Assembly (NCBI GenBank): GCA_020024615.1
Contig: JAHHTP010000004.1
Location: 13,999 to 77,998 of the forward strand
DNA from: Oscillospiraceae bacterium
Lineage (GTDB): Bacteria; Bacillota; Clostridia; Oscillospirales; Ruminococcaceae
Direction of reading: 5' to 3'
Length of the DNA stretch: 64,000 bases
Every line of letters begins with the position of its first letter. The stretch's first letter is position 1. The translations under genes were made by a program, and so were the position numbers. Positions 1-8,600 of the stretch are shown here, in pieces. The notes under the pieces are model-generated. The model was not told where the DNA came from. It was given only the letters and a program-made list of their open reading frames with translations, and did no database searches.

Positions 1-126
1 AATCAGTCCATCTGCTGCCGCAAGTTTTTTCGGGTCTGCGGTGATCTCATTTTCGATTCCAAGAAAATGCAAAGCATTCTGCACCGAAAACAGATTGCCT
101 GCTTTATAGTCAATGATTGCAATCAT
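1..126 (-). CDS. hisH: HisH, glutaminase subunit of imidazole glycerol phosphate synthase (partial, N-terminus only)
   Basis: The 42 N-terminal codons are present and read MIAIIDYKAGNLFSVQNAL onward before the left window edge. The IIDYxxGN(L)xSV start is the signature of the class I glutamine amidotransferase HisH, which supplies ammonia to HisF for ring closure in histidine synthesis. The catalytic Cys-His-Glu triad lies outside the window. It starts 14 bp after the GNAT gene stop and continues the his operon, so hisA/hisF probably follow to the left. Confidence 0.85.
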   Translation of the reverse strand, partial: MIAIIDYKAGNLFSVQNALHFLGIENEITADPKKLAAADGLI

Positions 127-140
127 TCGCTTTTCCCTTT

Positions 141-626
141 CTATTCGGGTAATTTTTCGTAAGCCAGACGCGGCGAACCATCCGCAATATAGATAATGCC
201 GCAATAGACAAATCCGTATTTTTCCATCAGCCTGCGCATCACCACATTATCCTGATGGGTGTCCATCCGGATATGCGCACAGCGATTGACACAAAACCGC
301 ATCACCGCATCAAACACGCCTTTCTGCGTGCCATTGGATGCAATCCTGTGGATTGTGCCATACAAGCTATCGCTTTTCCATGCGCCGTCGATTTTACGGT
401 AGGTGTCATCCTCACCGATGATAAAAGCAAAACATCCGCAGATATTTTCCCCCTCTTTCACCAGATAGAAAACCCCATCGCTTATATCCTGTTCAATCAT
501 ATCGGCAGATGGATAGCCCTGTTTCCATTGATTGGGATTTCCTGTCTGAATCATAATCTGCCTGCCCTGCTCTAAAACATCCAGAATCTGCGGAATATCG
601 TTAAAAGATGCTGCTATAATCTCCAT
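141..626 (-). CDS. GNAT-family N-acetyltransferase inside the his operon
   Basis: A 161-aa protein with the GNAT fold pattern: an N-terminal strand reading MEIIAASFNDIPQILDVLEQ, a central FYLVKEGENICGCFAF strand pair, an RIASNGTQKGVFDAVM segment at the acetyl-CoA loop position, and a C-terminal HQDNVVMRRLMEKYGFVYCG segment, which is the usual GNAT motif B (N-x-x-M...L-x-x-x-G-F). The acetyl-CoA loop is not the perfect QxxGxG/A form. The start touches the hisB stop at 626, so it is translated with the operon. The substrate is unknown. It could modify a histidine intermediate, a peptide or a small amine, and its position alone does not show a role in histidine synthesis. Confidence 0.8.
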   Translation of the reverse strand: MEIIAASFNDIPQILDVLEQGRQIMIQTGNPNQWKQGYPSADMIEQDISDGVFYLVKEGENICGCFAFIIGEDDTYRKIDGAWKSDSLYGTIHRIASNGTQKGVFDAVMRFCVNRCAHIRMDTHQDNVVMRRLMEKYGFVYCGIIYIADGSPRLAYEKLPE

Positions 627-1213
627 CAGTCGATACTTCCTTTGGTTGATAATGTAGAACCGTCCACACGGCGGAACAGCGCGTCCTGCAATGCGTGAGC
701 AGCTGCTTTGAATAAGGCCTCTGCTTTATGATGGTCGTTTTGACCATACAGCACATTCAAATGCAGTGTTATGCCAGCATGAAATGCAAACGCCCGAAAA
801 AACTCCTCCACCATCTGTGTATCCATTTCGCCCATCCGGTCGGATGTAAATTTGCAGTCGAACACCAGATACGGTCTGCCCGAAATATCCAGTGCGCAGA
901 CGCCGAGTGCTTCATCCATCGGAATCATTGCATGGCCGTATCGGGTTATGCCGCTTTTATCGTCTAACGCTTTGGCAAATGCCTGTCCTAAAACAATACC
1001 GGTATCCTCGATGGTATGATGGCAATCCACATACAGATCGCCGGTTGCCTGAATCTGCATATCCACCCCGGAATGCGCAGAAAATGCGGTCAACATGTGG
1101 TCAAAAAAACCGATTTTCGTGGAAATATTCGATTTTCCGCTGCCGTCCAGATTGACTGTCACGGCAATCTGTGTTTCTTTTGTTTGACGTGAAACGGTAG
1201 CTATTCTATCCAT
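626..1213 (-). CDS. hisB: HisB, imidazoleglycerol-phosphate dehydratase
   Basis: Dehydrates imidazole glycerol phosphate to imidazole acetol phosphate in histidine synthesis. About 195 aa, the monofunctional bacterial form with no HisB-N phosphatase domain. The metal-binding motifs of the family are visible: FFDHMLTAFSAHSG, DCHHTIEDTGIVLGQA, a later FHAGITLHL and a C-terminal NDHHKAEALFKA. I choose the ATG at 1213 over an upstream TTG at 1219, because the GAGGGG ribosome site sits 8 bases before the ATG and would abut the TTG. The ATG overlaps the hisC stop as TGATG, which suggests translational coupling. Confidence 0.96.
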   Translation of the reverse strand: MDRIATVSRQTKETQIAVTVNLDGSGKSNISTKIGFFDHMLTAFSAHSGVDMQIQATGDLYVDCHHTIEDTGIVLGQAFAKALDDKSGITRYGHAMIPMDEALGVCALDISGRPYLVFDCKFTSDRMGEMDTQMVEEFFRAFAFHAGITLHLNVLYGQNDHHKAEALFKAAAHALQDALFRRVDGSTLSTKGSID

Positions 1214-2295
1214 CAGCAATCCCCCTCTAAATCCGCAAGCAATTCTGTCAGTACATTGACAACCACTTTATTTTCCTGCTCACTGCCCGCCGTAATGCGC
1301 AGGTATCTGCCCATATAACGAATGGCAATCGAATGCTGTAAAAATCCGTCAAACACCGCTTTCGCAAGCTTTCCATCCGCAAAATCTAGAAAAAGGAAGT
1401 TAGTCTGCGGCTGGAAAACGGTTTTTAAGATTTTCCCTTCCATCGGCTTGACCGCCTGATACAGCGCATCCCTGGATGCAATAATCTCATTGGTGCGTTG
1501 TTTGAGCAATGCATGATTGGAAAGCATCGCACAGCCAGCATTTTGGGTCATACTGTTGATGTTATACGGCGATTTAACCGCTGTAATTGCACGAGTCAGG
1601 GTCGGATTTGCAACGGCAAGTCCCAAACGAATTGCCGCCATGCCCAATGCTTTGGAACAGGTGCGCAGCACAATCAGATTATCAAACTCATTGACACGCT
1701 TTAAGAAACTCTGATCCTCCCCATAAAAGTCCATATATGCTTCATCCAGCACAATCAGACAGTTTGGGGCATTTCGAATCAGCTTTTCCACATCCGCTTT
1801 ATCCAGTCCGAGCGAAGTTGGATTGCACGGATTGGAAAACAGCACCATGCGGATTTTGTCATCCGCATGAATCATCGAAAGCACGGCATTCACATCAATT
1901 TCAAGGCTCTCCGGTTTTTGGTAGACCACATTTTCCACACCATAAATTTCACCATAAAAGCGATACATTGAAAAGTCCGGTGCGAAGGTCAGAAGCTTCT
2001 CCCCTGCCGTGCAAAATGCACCCACCAGCACGCCGAGCAACTCATCCGAACCATTGCCGCAGGTAATTAAATTTGCATCAATATCATACACCCCTGCATA
2101 AGCCTGACGCAGATTTTTGGCAGTCGGGTCAGGATAGCGGTTATAATCAACCGCGCTAACCGCTTTCTGCAGCTGCTGCATCATCTCATCCGACATCGGA
2201 AAATAAGATTCATTGGCATCCAGCCGGATTGCATAATTCCCGGAAATCGGGTCATATGGCTGTAAATTTCTGATTTTATCATTTAATGTATACAT
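1213..2295 (-). CDS. hisC: HisC, histidinol-phosphate aminotransferase
   Basis: PLP-dependent class I/II aminotransferase, about 360 aa, converting imidazole acetol phosphate to histidinol phosphate. The substrate-side start RLDANESYFP, the GNGSDELLG cofactor loop, FSNPCNPTS and LIVLDEAYMDF are present. The Schiff-base lysine is in RTCSKALGMAAIRLG. An in-frame GTG lies one codon upstream, but AAGGTG is better spaced for the ATG at 2295. The gene lies 7 bp after hisD and overlaps hisB. Some HisC paralogues also act on aromatic substrates, but the position in the his operon favours histidinol phosphate. Confidence 0.95.
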   Translation of the reverse strand: MYTLNDKIRNLQPYDPISGNYAIRLDANESYFPMSDEMMQQLQKAVSAVDYNRYPDPTAKNLRQAYAGVYDIDANLITCGNGSDELLGVLVGAFCTAGEKLLTFAPDFSMYRFYGEIYGVENVVYQKPESLEIDVNAVLSMIHADDKIRMVLFSNPCNPTSLGLDKADVEKLIRNAPNCLIVLDEAYMDFYGEDQSFLKRVNEFDNLIVLRTCSKALGMAAIRLGLAVANPTLTRAITAVKSPYNINSMTQNAGCAMLSNHALLKQRTNEIIASRDALYQAVKPMEGKILKTVFQPQTNFLFLDFADGKLAKAVFDGFLQHSIAIRYMGRYLRITAGSEQENKVVVNVLTELLADLEGDC

Positions 2296-2304
2296 CACGG
2301 CACC

Positions 2305-3591
2305 TTATTCGAAACGAACATGGATGGAATTGGCGTGTGCCGTTAAGCCCTCACGCTCTGCAATCATAACAATATCGTCCTTCGCTTCCCGCAGTGCATC
2401 CTCGGTGTAGTAGATAAAGCTGGAGCGTTTAACAAAGCTGTCTACCGACAACGGCGAAAAGAATCGTGCCGTGCCGGAAGTTGGAAGAACATGGTTTGGT
2501 CCTGCATAATAATCTCCCAGTGGTTCCGGAGAATACTGACCCAGGAATACAGAACCGGCATTGTCCAGCTTGCCGATATATTCAAACGGATTTTCGACCG
2601 CTACTTCCAGATGCTCCGGTGCAAGGTCATTTGCCATCTGTACGGCATATTCCATATCATCGCAGACAATGGCAGCACCAAAGTTTGCAAGCGATTCTTG
2701 AATAATCTCTGCACGGGACAGATTCTCACATTGGATTGCAAGCTGTTCCTTTACCTCCTGCGCAAGCTTTTCGCTGGTGGTAATGAGAATTGCACTTGCC
2801 AAACGGTCATGCTCTGCCTGCGACATCAAATCTGCCGCTATGAATTTCGGATTTGCAGTTTCATCCGCCAGAATCAAAATTTCACTCGGGCCTGCAATCA
2901 TATCAATATCAACGGTGCCGTACAACAGCTTCTTTGCAGTCGCCACATAGATGTTGCCCGGACCTACGATTTTATCCACTTTCGGGACACTTTCGGTGCC
3001 AAAGCTGAGTGCTGCAATCGCCTGCGCACCACCCAGCAGGAACACACGGTCAATACCGGCAATGGCCGCTGCAACCAGAATATCCGGATTCGGCTTGCCG
3101 TCTTTTCCCGGTGGGGTCATCATAATCAGTTCTTTTACCCCTGCAATTTTGGCTGGAATCGCATTCATCAAGACAGATGACGGGTATGCCGCCGTGCCAC
3201 CTGGAACATATAAGCCGACACGATTCAAGCCCCTGACACGCTGTCCGAGAACTACGCCGTTTTCATGTGGGTCAATAAATCCCTGCGTTTTCTGGCGATT
3301 GTGGAAAGCGGCGATATTCTCCTGTGCATTGAGCAGTGCCGAAACAAATTCCGGGTCTGCCTCGGTTAATGCGTCATTGACAAGTTCACGATCCACCTCG
3401 AACACCTCCGGGCAGGTCTTATCAAATTTCTCGGTGTACATTCTAACCGCTGCATCACCCTGTTTGGCAACATCATGGATAATCTGCTGTACCGTTTCGG
3501 TCACGGTTTTATTGACAGCGGCACTGCGGCTGCGCATTTCTTTTAAAAATTGTACCTCGGCAGTGCCATCTGCTTTAATGATTGAAATCAT
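2305..3591 (-). CDS. hisD: HisD, histidinol dehydrogenase
   Basis: Catalyses the last two oxidations, histidinol to histidine, with two NAD and a Zn ion. The 428-aa length is normal. Hallmarks: RVRGLNRVGLYVPGGTAAYPS near residue 120, the KVDKIVGPGNIYVATAKK block, DMIAGPSEILILAD, LMSQAEHD containing the catalytic E-H pair, and the C-terminal GPNHVLPTSGTARF. It starts 16 bp after hisG behind a CGGAGGAA ribosome site. Confidence 0.97.
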   Translation of the reverse strand: MISIIKADGTAEVQFLKEMRSRSAAVNKTVTETVQQIIHDVAKQGDAAVRMYTEKFDKTCPEVFEVDRELVNDALTEADPEFVSALLNAQENIAAFHNRQKTQGFIDPHENGVVLGQRVRGLNRVGLYVPGGTAAYPSSVLMNAIPAKIAGVKELIMMTPPGKDGKPNPDILVAAAIAGIDRVFLLGGAQAIAALSFGTESVPKVDKIVGPGNIYVATAKKLLYGTVDIDMIAGPSEILILADETANPKFIAADLMSQAEHDRLASAILITTSEKLAQEVKEQLAIQCENLSRAEIIQESLANFGAAIVCDDMEYAVQMANDLAPEHLEVAVENPFEYIGKLDNAGSVFLGQYSPEPLGDYYAGPNHVLPTSGTARFFSPLSVDSFVKRSSFIYYTEDALREAKDDIVMIAEREGLTAHANSIHVRFE

Positions 3592-3606
3592 GCTCTATTC
3601 CTCCGT

Positions 3607-4236
3607 TTATGCAATTACACTTGTAATCTGCTCGATTAAATCTTCTATTTCCTGCTGGCGCAGTTTCATGCTGACCGTATTGACAATCAATTTTGCTGAA
3701 ATCGGAGCGACATCCTCCAGCACTTCCAGGCCGTTTTCCCGCAGCGTGGAACCTGTTTCCACAATATCAACGATTGCGTCCGAAAGACCCAGCAGCGGAG
3801 CCAGTTCCACCGAACCTTCAATCTTTACGACACGCACATCCATGCCTTTCGCTTCAAAAAAACGGCGAGTTACATTCGGGTATTTGGTGGCGATGGTGCG
3901 CTCATTATACCCATCGTAAAAATCCACGCCTTTTTTCCCAGCTAATGCAAATTTGCATCTACCAAATCCCAGATCCAGCACCTCGAAAAAGCTGCCGCCG
4001 TATTCCATAATGGTATCTTTTCCGACAACGCCAATGTCGCAAACACCATTTTCGATATAGGTAATGACATCTGCCGCCTTGGCAAGCACCACTTCCATAT
4101 TGGCGTTTGGAATATCTAAAATCAGCTTGCGTCCCTTATTATGCAGCTGTTCACAGTCAAATCCCAGCTGTTCAAACATTGCAACCGTCTTATCTTCCAA
4201 TCTGCCTTTGGTTAAGGCAATGCGTAATTTTTTCAT
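3607..4236 (-). CDS. hisG: HisG, ATP phosphoribosyltransferase, short form
   Basis: First committed step: condenses ATP with PRPP. At 209 aa it is the short form, which lacks the C-terminal ACT-like regulatory domain and needs HisZ as partner. Visible motifs are IALTKGRLEDKTVAMFEQLGF at the start, the DVITYIENGVCDIGVVGKD substrate region, and the PRPP loop DAIVDIVETGSTLRENGL near residue 150. It overlaps the end of hisZ by 4 bp (ATGA type), which fits obligate hetero-octamer assembly. Feedback inhibition by histidine would be expected through HisZ. Confidence 0.97.
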   Translation of the reverse strand: MKKLRIALTKGRLEDKTVAMFEQLGFDCEQLHNKGRKLILDIPNANMEVVLAKAADVITYIENGVCDIGVVGKDTIMEYGGSFFEVLDLGFGRCKFALAGKKGVDFYDGYNERTIATKYPNVTRRFFEAKGMDVRVVKIEGSVELAPLLGLSDAIVDIVETGSTLRENGLEVLEDVAPISAKLIVNTVSMKLRQQEIEDLIEQITSVIA

Positions 4237-5450
4237 GCTTGCTCCTTCCCTTCGGCATTCACAACAACCGATGCCTCACGGCATCCGTTTGCACCCACAT
4301 ATAGAATCCTGCCTATACCGTTCTGTTTTGCATAGGAAAGCGCCTCTCCCTCGGTTTCAAACGCGCTGACCTCACAGACGATCCCCTCTGCTATCTTTTG
4401 ACGCTGACGGCGGAATACCTCTGCTTCAAATCCGGGTTCTCCATGAATGAACAGCTGCGGCTTCACCACCTTGACTTTTTCATGGCTGCATAGATACAGC
4501 GCAGCTGTATCGATATTGACACCAAATCCGATTGCTGGAGCGGTCCTGCCGAAAGTTGCAAGCAGATTGTCATATCGACCACCGGTTAAAACCGCTTTTC
4601 CAATGCCCTCCAAATATCCGCAGAACACAATACCGGAGTAATAATCATTGCGGTTGACCAGTCCCAAATCTACCTTAATATCCGCATCAGGGCAGATTTC
4701 CAGCAAGATATGATAAAGCTTCTCCAAATAATCCAGTTCTTTGATCACCCCGTCGTCGGTAAACAACGCCCTTGCTTTTGCAAACACTCGCTCGTCACCG
4801 AACAGCCTTGGCAGCTGCTTCATCGCATCCACAAACGCACCCGAACCGATTCTATCCAGCAGATCGTTTAATGCAGGATAGTTTTTGGTTTCTATCAGGG
4901 TTCGAACCTGCTCTCGCTGGGTTTCAGCAATCCGCATACCCTGAATCAGCGCATTGAAAATGCCGATATGCCCAATCTCAAAGCGGCCTGTTCCCAAGGT
5001 CTGCAAGGTATCCACAGCGGCGGTTAGAATATCAAGATCAGCCGCAAAGCCCTTGCCACCGATGTATTCCACCCCCATCTGCAAGACCTCGTCGCTCCTG
5101 CCGCGCATCACCGGCTCTGCCGAAAATACCGACTGATTATAGTACAGTCGCAGCGGCAGACTTTCCGTTTGCAGACGGGTTGCACACAGTCTTGCAATCG
5201 GCATGGTGGAATCCGGGCGAATCGCCATCAATCTGCCCTTTGTATCCACCAGCTTATACATATACTCCACCGGTATGCCTGCACCCGAACCAGTAAATAC
5301 ATCCAGAAACTCTATGCCAGGTGTCTGCACCTCAACAAATCCCCGACTTGCAAATACCCCTGCCGCCTTTCTTGCCACCAGATTTCTGGCTGCGGCTTCC
5401 TCAAACAAATAATCTCTGGTTCCTTCCGGCGTTATCAGCTTATTTTTCAC
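4233..5450 (-). CDS. hisZ: HisZ, ATP phosphoribosyltransferase regulatory subunit
   Basis: A 405-aa paralogue of histidyl-tRNA synthetase catalytic domains without the anticodon domain. It carries PEGTRDYLFEEAAARN at the N-terminus (motif 1 region), RPDSTMPIARL (motif 2 region) and the later LGLVNRNDYYSGIVFCGYLEG and LTGGRYDNLLATFG segments seen in HisRS/HisZ. HisZ binds short HisG and confers histidine feedback control. It is the first gene of the operon. The start is GTG at 5450 with AGGGG about 9 bases upstream. A promoter is visible 50-80 bp upstream and I see no T-box in the short leader. Confidence 0.95.
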   Translation of the reverse strand: MKNKLITPEGTRDYLFEEAAARNLVARKAAGVFASRGFVEVQTPGIEFLDVFTGSGAGIPVEYMYKLVDTKGRLMAIRPDSTMPIARLCATRLQTESLPLRLYYNQSVFSAEPVMRGRSDEVLQMGVEYIGGKGFAADLDILTAAVDTLQTLGTGRFEIGHIGIFNALIQGMRIAETQREQVRTLIETKNYPALNDLLDRIGSGAFVDAMKQLPRLFGDERVFAKARALFTDDGVIKELDYLEKLYHILLEICPDADIKVDLGLVNRNDYYSGIVFCGYLEGIGKAVLTGGRYDNLLATFGRTAPAIGFGVNIDTAALYLCSHEKVKVVKPQLFIHGEPGFEAEVFRRQRQKIAEGIVCEVSAFETEGEALSYAKQNGIGRILYVGANGCREASVVVNAEGKEQA

Positions 5451-5498
5451 CTGTCATCGCCCCTTTGCTTTTGTATAGTAAAGTAGTAATTTGATAAT

Positions 5499-5527
5499 AT
5501 GTTACCACATAACATTGGATATGTCAA
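5499..5527 (-). promoter_or_regulatory. Promoter of the his operon
   Basis: On the minus strand TTGACA (5522-5527), a 17-base spacer and TAACAT (5499-5504), about 50 bp upstream of hisZ. The leader is too short for a T-box. Confidence 0.65.
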
Positions 5528-5545
5528 GTAAAATTTTAAAATTCC

Positions 5546-5596
5546 AAAAAAATACTGCCGGCACACACGCCCCATGATAAAAGCGGATGCCGGCAG
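5546..5596 (-). terminator. Intrinsic terminator after polC
   Basis: A perfect 9-bp inverted repeat CTGCCGGCA/TGCCGGCAG (5555-5563 and 5588-5596) with an imperfect interior. On the minus strand it is followed by TATTTTTTT (5546-5554). It lies directly after the polC stop and ahead of the his promoter. Confidence 0.85.
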
Positions 5597-5601
5597 CGGT
5601 A

Positions 5602-8600
5602 TTATAGACCAAAGAATGAAATCTGACTGGTTTCCGGAATGCCTTCCAACGCACCCAGTTCCCGCAGACCTTCTACAATTGTTTTTGAGCAGGAACTTCT
5701 CTGCTGCAAATCTTCCACAGAAATAAATTCGCCCTGTTTGGCTGCCTCGTAGATTCTCCACGCCACCTGTTCACCCAGTGATTTTACGCTGATAAACGGC
5801 ATGCGCAGCGCGTTACCCTCAATCTGATAGATGGTTGCATGGGATTTATACAAATCAACCGGCAAAAACGAAAATCCGCGGCAGAGCATCTCATTACCCA
5901 CCAGTAACATATCATAAACCGAATCCTCCTTGGCAGAACGGTCTAAGTTTTTGGCCTTAAGTTCATCCAGTCTTCTGCGTGTAAATGCCTTACCCTTGAT
6001 GACCGTTTCACCCTCCAAATCCTGACCACGCACGGTAAATACCGCACCGTAAAATGCCAGTGGATGATAGATTTTATACCATGCCAAACGGGTTGCCGCA
6101 ATATCGTATGCGGCAGCATGCGCCTTCGGGAACATATACTTGATCTTCAAGCAGCTATCAATATACCATTCTGGTACATCATGATCACGCATTTCCTTAT
6201 AATGTTCCTCGGTCAATAGCTTTTTGGCATTACCCTTACGCGTAATCTCCATGATTTTGAATGCCATTGACTTTTCAACACCTTTGGAAATCAGATAAGT
6301 CATAATACTGTCACGGGTACCAATAACCTCAGAAATGGTGCAGGTTCCATCATGAATCAGCTCCTGCGCATTGCCCAGCCATACATCCGTACCGTGGGAT
6401 AATCCCGAAATCTGCAATAAGTCAGAGAAGTTCTTCGGCTTACAGTCCAGAAGCATCTGCCTTACAAACGGTGTACCCATTTCCGGCAGCGCAAAGGTTC
6501 CGGTTTCCGAATCAATATCCTCCGGCTCAACACCGAGCTCTTTCGGGGAGGTAAACAGGCTGTAAATCTTCGGATCACTCATCTCGACCTGTGGCGAAGT
6601 AACCGGAATGCCGGTGTACATTTCCAGATACTTGTACATGGTCGGCACATCGTGCCCCAGTAGGTCAAGCTTCAAGATGGTATCATGAAGCGAATGGAAG
6701 TCGAAGTGGGTGGTGATAACTTCCGAGTCAGTGGAATCTGCCGGATGCTGCACCGGTGTAAAATCGTAAACCTCATAATCACTCGGTACGACAACCATAC
6801 CGCCCGGATGCTGACCGGTGGTGCGTTTTACGCCGGTACAACCTGCCACTAAGCGAAGTTTCTCCGCCTCATGCGGTGTGATTCCCCTATCCTCGAAATA
6901 GCGAGAGGCAAAGCCGTATGCAGTCTTTTCTGCAACGGTTGCAATGGTACCCGCCTTGAATACATTCTCTTTACCGAACAGCACCTCGGTATAGCGATGC
7001 GCCTTGGTCTGATACTCACCGGAGAAGTTTAAATCAATATCCGGCTCTTTATCGCCGTTGAACCCCAGGAAGGTTTCAAACGGAATGTCATGGCCATCCT
7101 GCAACATCAGCGTGCCGCAGACCGGACAGTTTTTCTCTGGCATATCATAGCCTGAACCATAGGAGTTATCCGTAATAAATTCAGAATGTTTGCATTCCGG
7201 ATTCGGACAAACATAGTGTGGTACCAGCGGATTTACCTCGGAGATACCCGCCATCGTCGCCACAAATGAAGAACCAACCGATCCACGAGAACCAACCTGA
7301 TAGCCGTCCTCCACCGATTTATGTACCAACTTCTGGGCAATGATATACAGCACGGCAAATCCATGCTTGATAATGGAGTTTAATTCTCTATCCAAACGGG
7401 CAGCGACAATATCCGGCAGCGGATCGCCGTATACCTCATGCGCCCGGTTCATGGTAATCTGGGTCAATTCCTCGTCCGCGCCGTCAATATGCGGCGGATA
7501 AGTTCCCTTTGGAATCGGGCGGACATCGTCTGCAACCATATCAGCAATTTTATTGGTGTTGGAGATGACAACCTCTTTTGCCTTTTCCTCACCAAGATAC
7601 GCAAATTCCTTAAGCATCTCCTCGGTGGTACGGAAATACAGCGGCGGCTGGCCATCACCATTCATGTGCATACCAGCTTGCAGTACCTGACGGTAAATTG
7701 CATCCTCCGGCTCTTTGAAATGCACATCACAGGTCGCAACAACTGGAATATTCAGCTTTTCGCCCAACCGAACAATAGTGCGGTTAAAATCCTGAAGCTG
7801 TTTTTCATCAGCGGCAAGCCCTTTTTCCAGCATGAAGAAGTTATTGGCAACCGGCTGAATCTCCAGGTAGTCATAAAATTTTGCAATCCGGCAGAGTTCG
7901 CCCCACGGTTTCCCGGTAATAATCGCCTGAAACAGTTCTCCTGCCTCACAAGCCGAACCGATGATCAGTCCCTCACGGTATTTGAGCAGTTCACTGCGTG
8001 GAACTCTGGGTTTTTTATAGTAATATTTCAGATGGCCATACGAAACAAGTCGATACAGGTTCTTTAATCCCACCGCATTCTGTACCAACAGAATCATATG
8101 ATAGTACGGTGCTTTTTTCGGGTCATTCTCGGCAAGCAGATGATTCCATGCTCCAATCGTCTGACCTGGGTGCGCGCTTTCAATATCTGCACACATCCGC
8201 AGGAAAATGCGTCCCAACACATCCGCATCATCACTGGCTCTATGATGATGGAAGTCGCCAACTTTCAGTGCCTTTGCCACGGTATCCAGCTTGTGATTTT
8301 TCAAAGTCGGATACAGGTTTCTTGCAAGCACGACGGTATCAATCGCGGTAAAGGTTCGGCCGATGCCGTTGCGTTTGAGTGCAGCATTTAAGAATCCCAT
8401 ATCAAACGGTGCGTTATGTGCTACCAACACATTGGCATCACCGATAAAGGATAAAAACATCTGCAGCGCATCCTCCTCGGTCGGTGCATCGGCAACCATC
8501 TCGTTAGTAATGGAGGTCAGTTCGGTAATTTTTGGAGAAATCATGCGGTTCGGATTGACAAATGTATCGAAGCTTTCTACGATTTCACCATTTTTTACTC

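Noticed and set aside
2951..3919. 322-codon plus-strand open frame opposite hisD/hisG
   Set aside because: Antisense shadow of two well-supported genes; no family motifs and no ribosome site.
5451..5545. T-box riboswitch upstream of the his operon
   Set aside because: The predicted leader is only about 40-50 nt and has no T-box motif.
5447..5761. 104-codon minus-strand frame between polC and hisZ
   Set aside because: It spans the polC 3' end, its terminator and the his promoter; no start signal or similarity.
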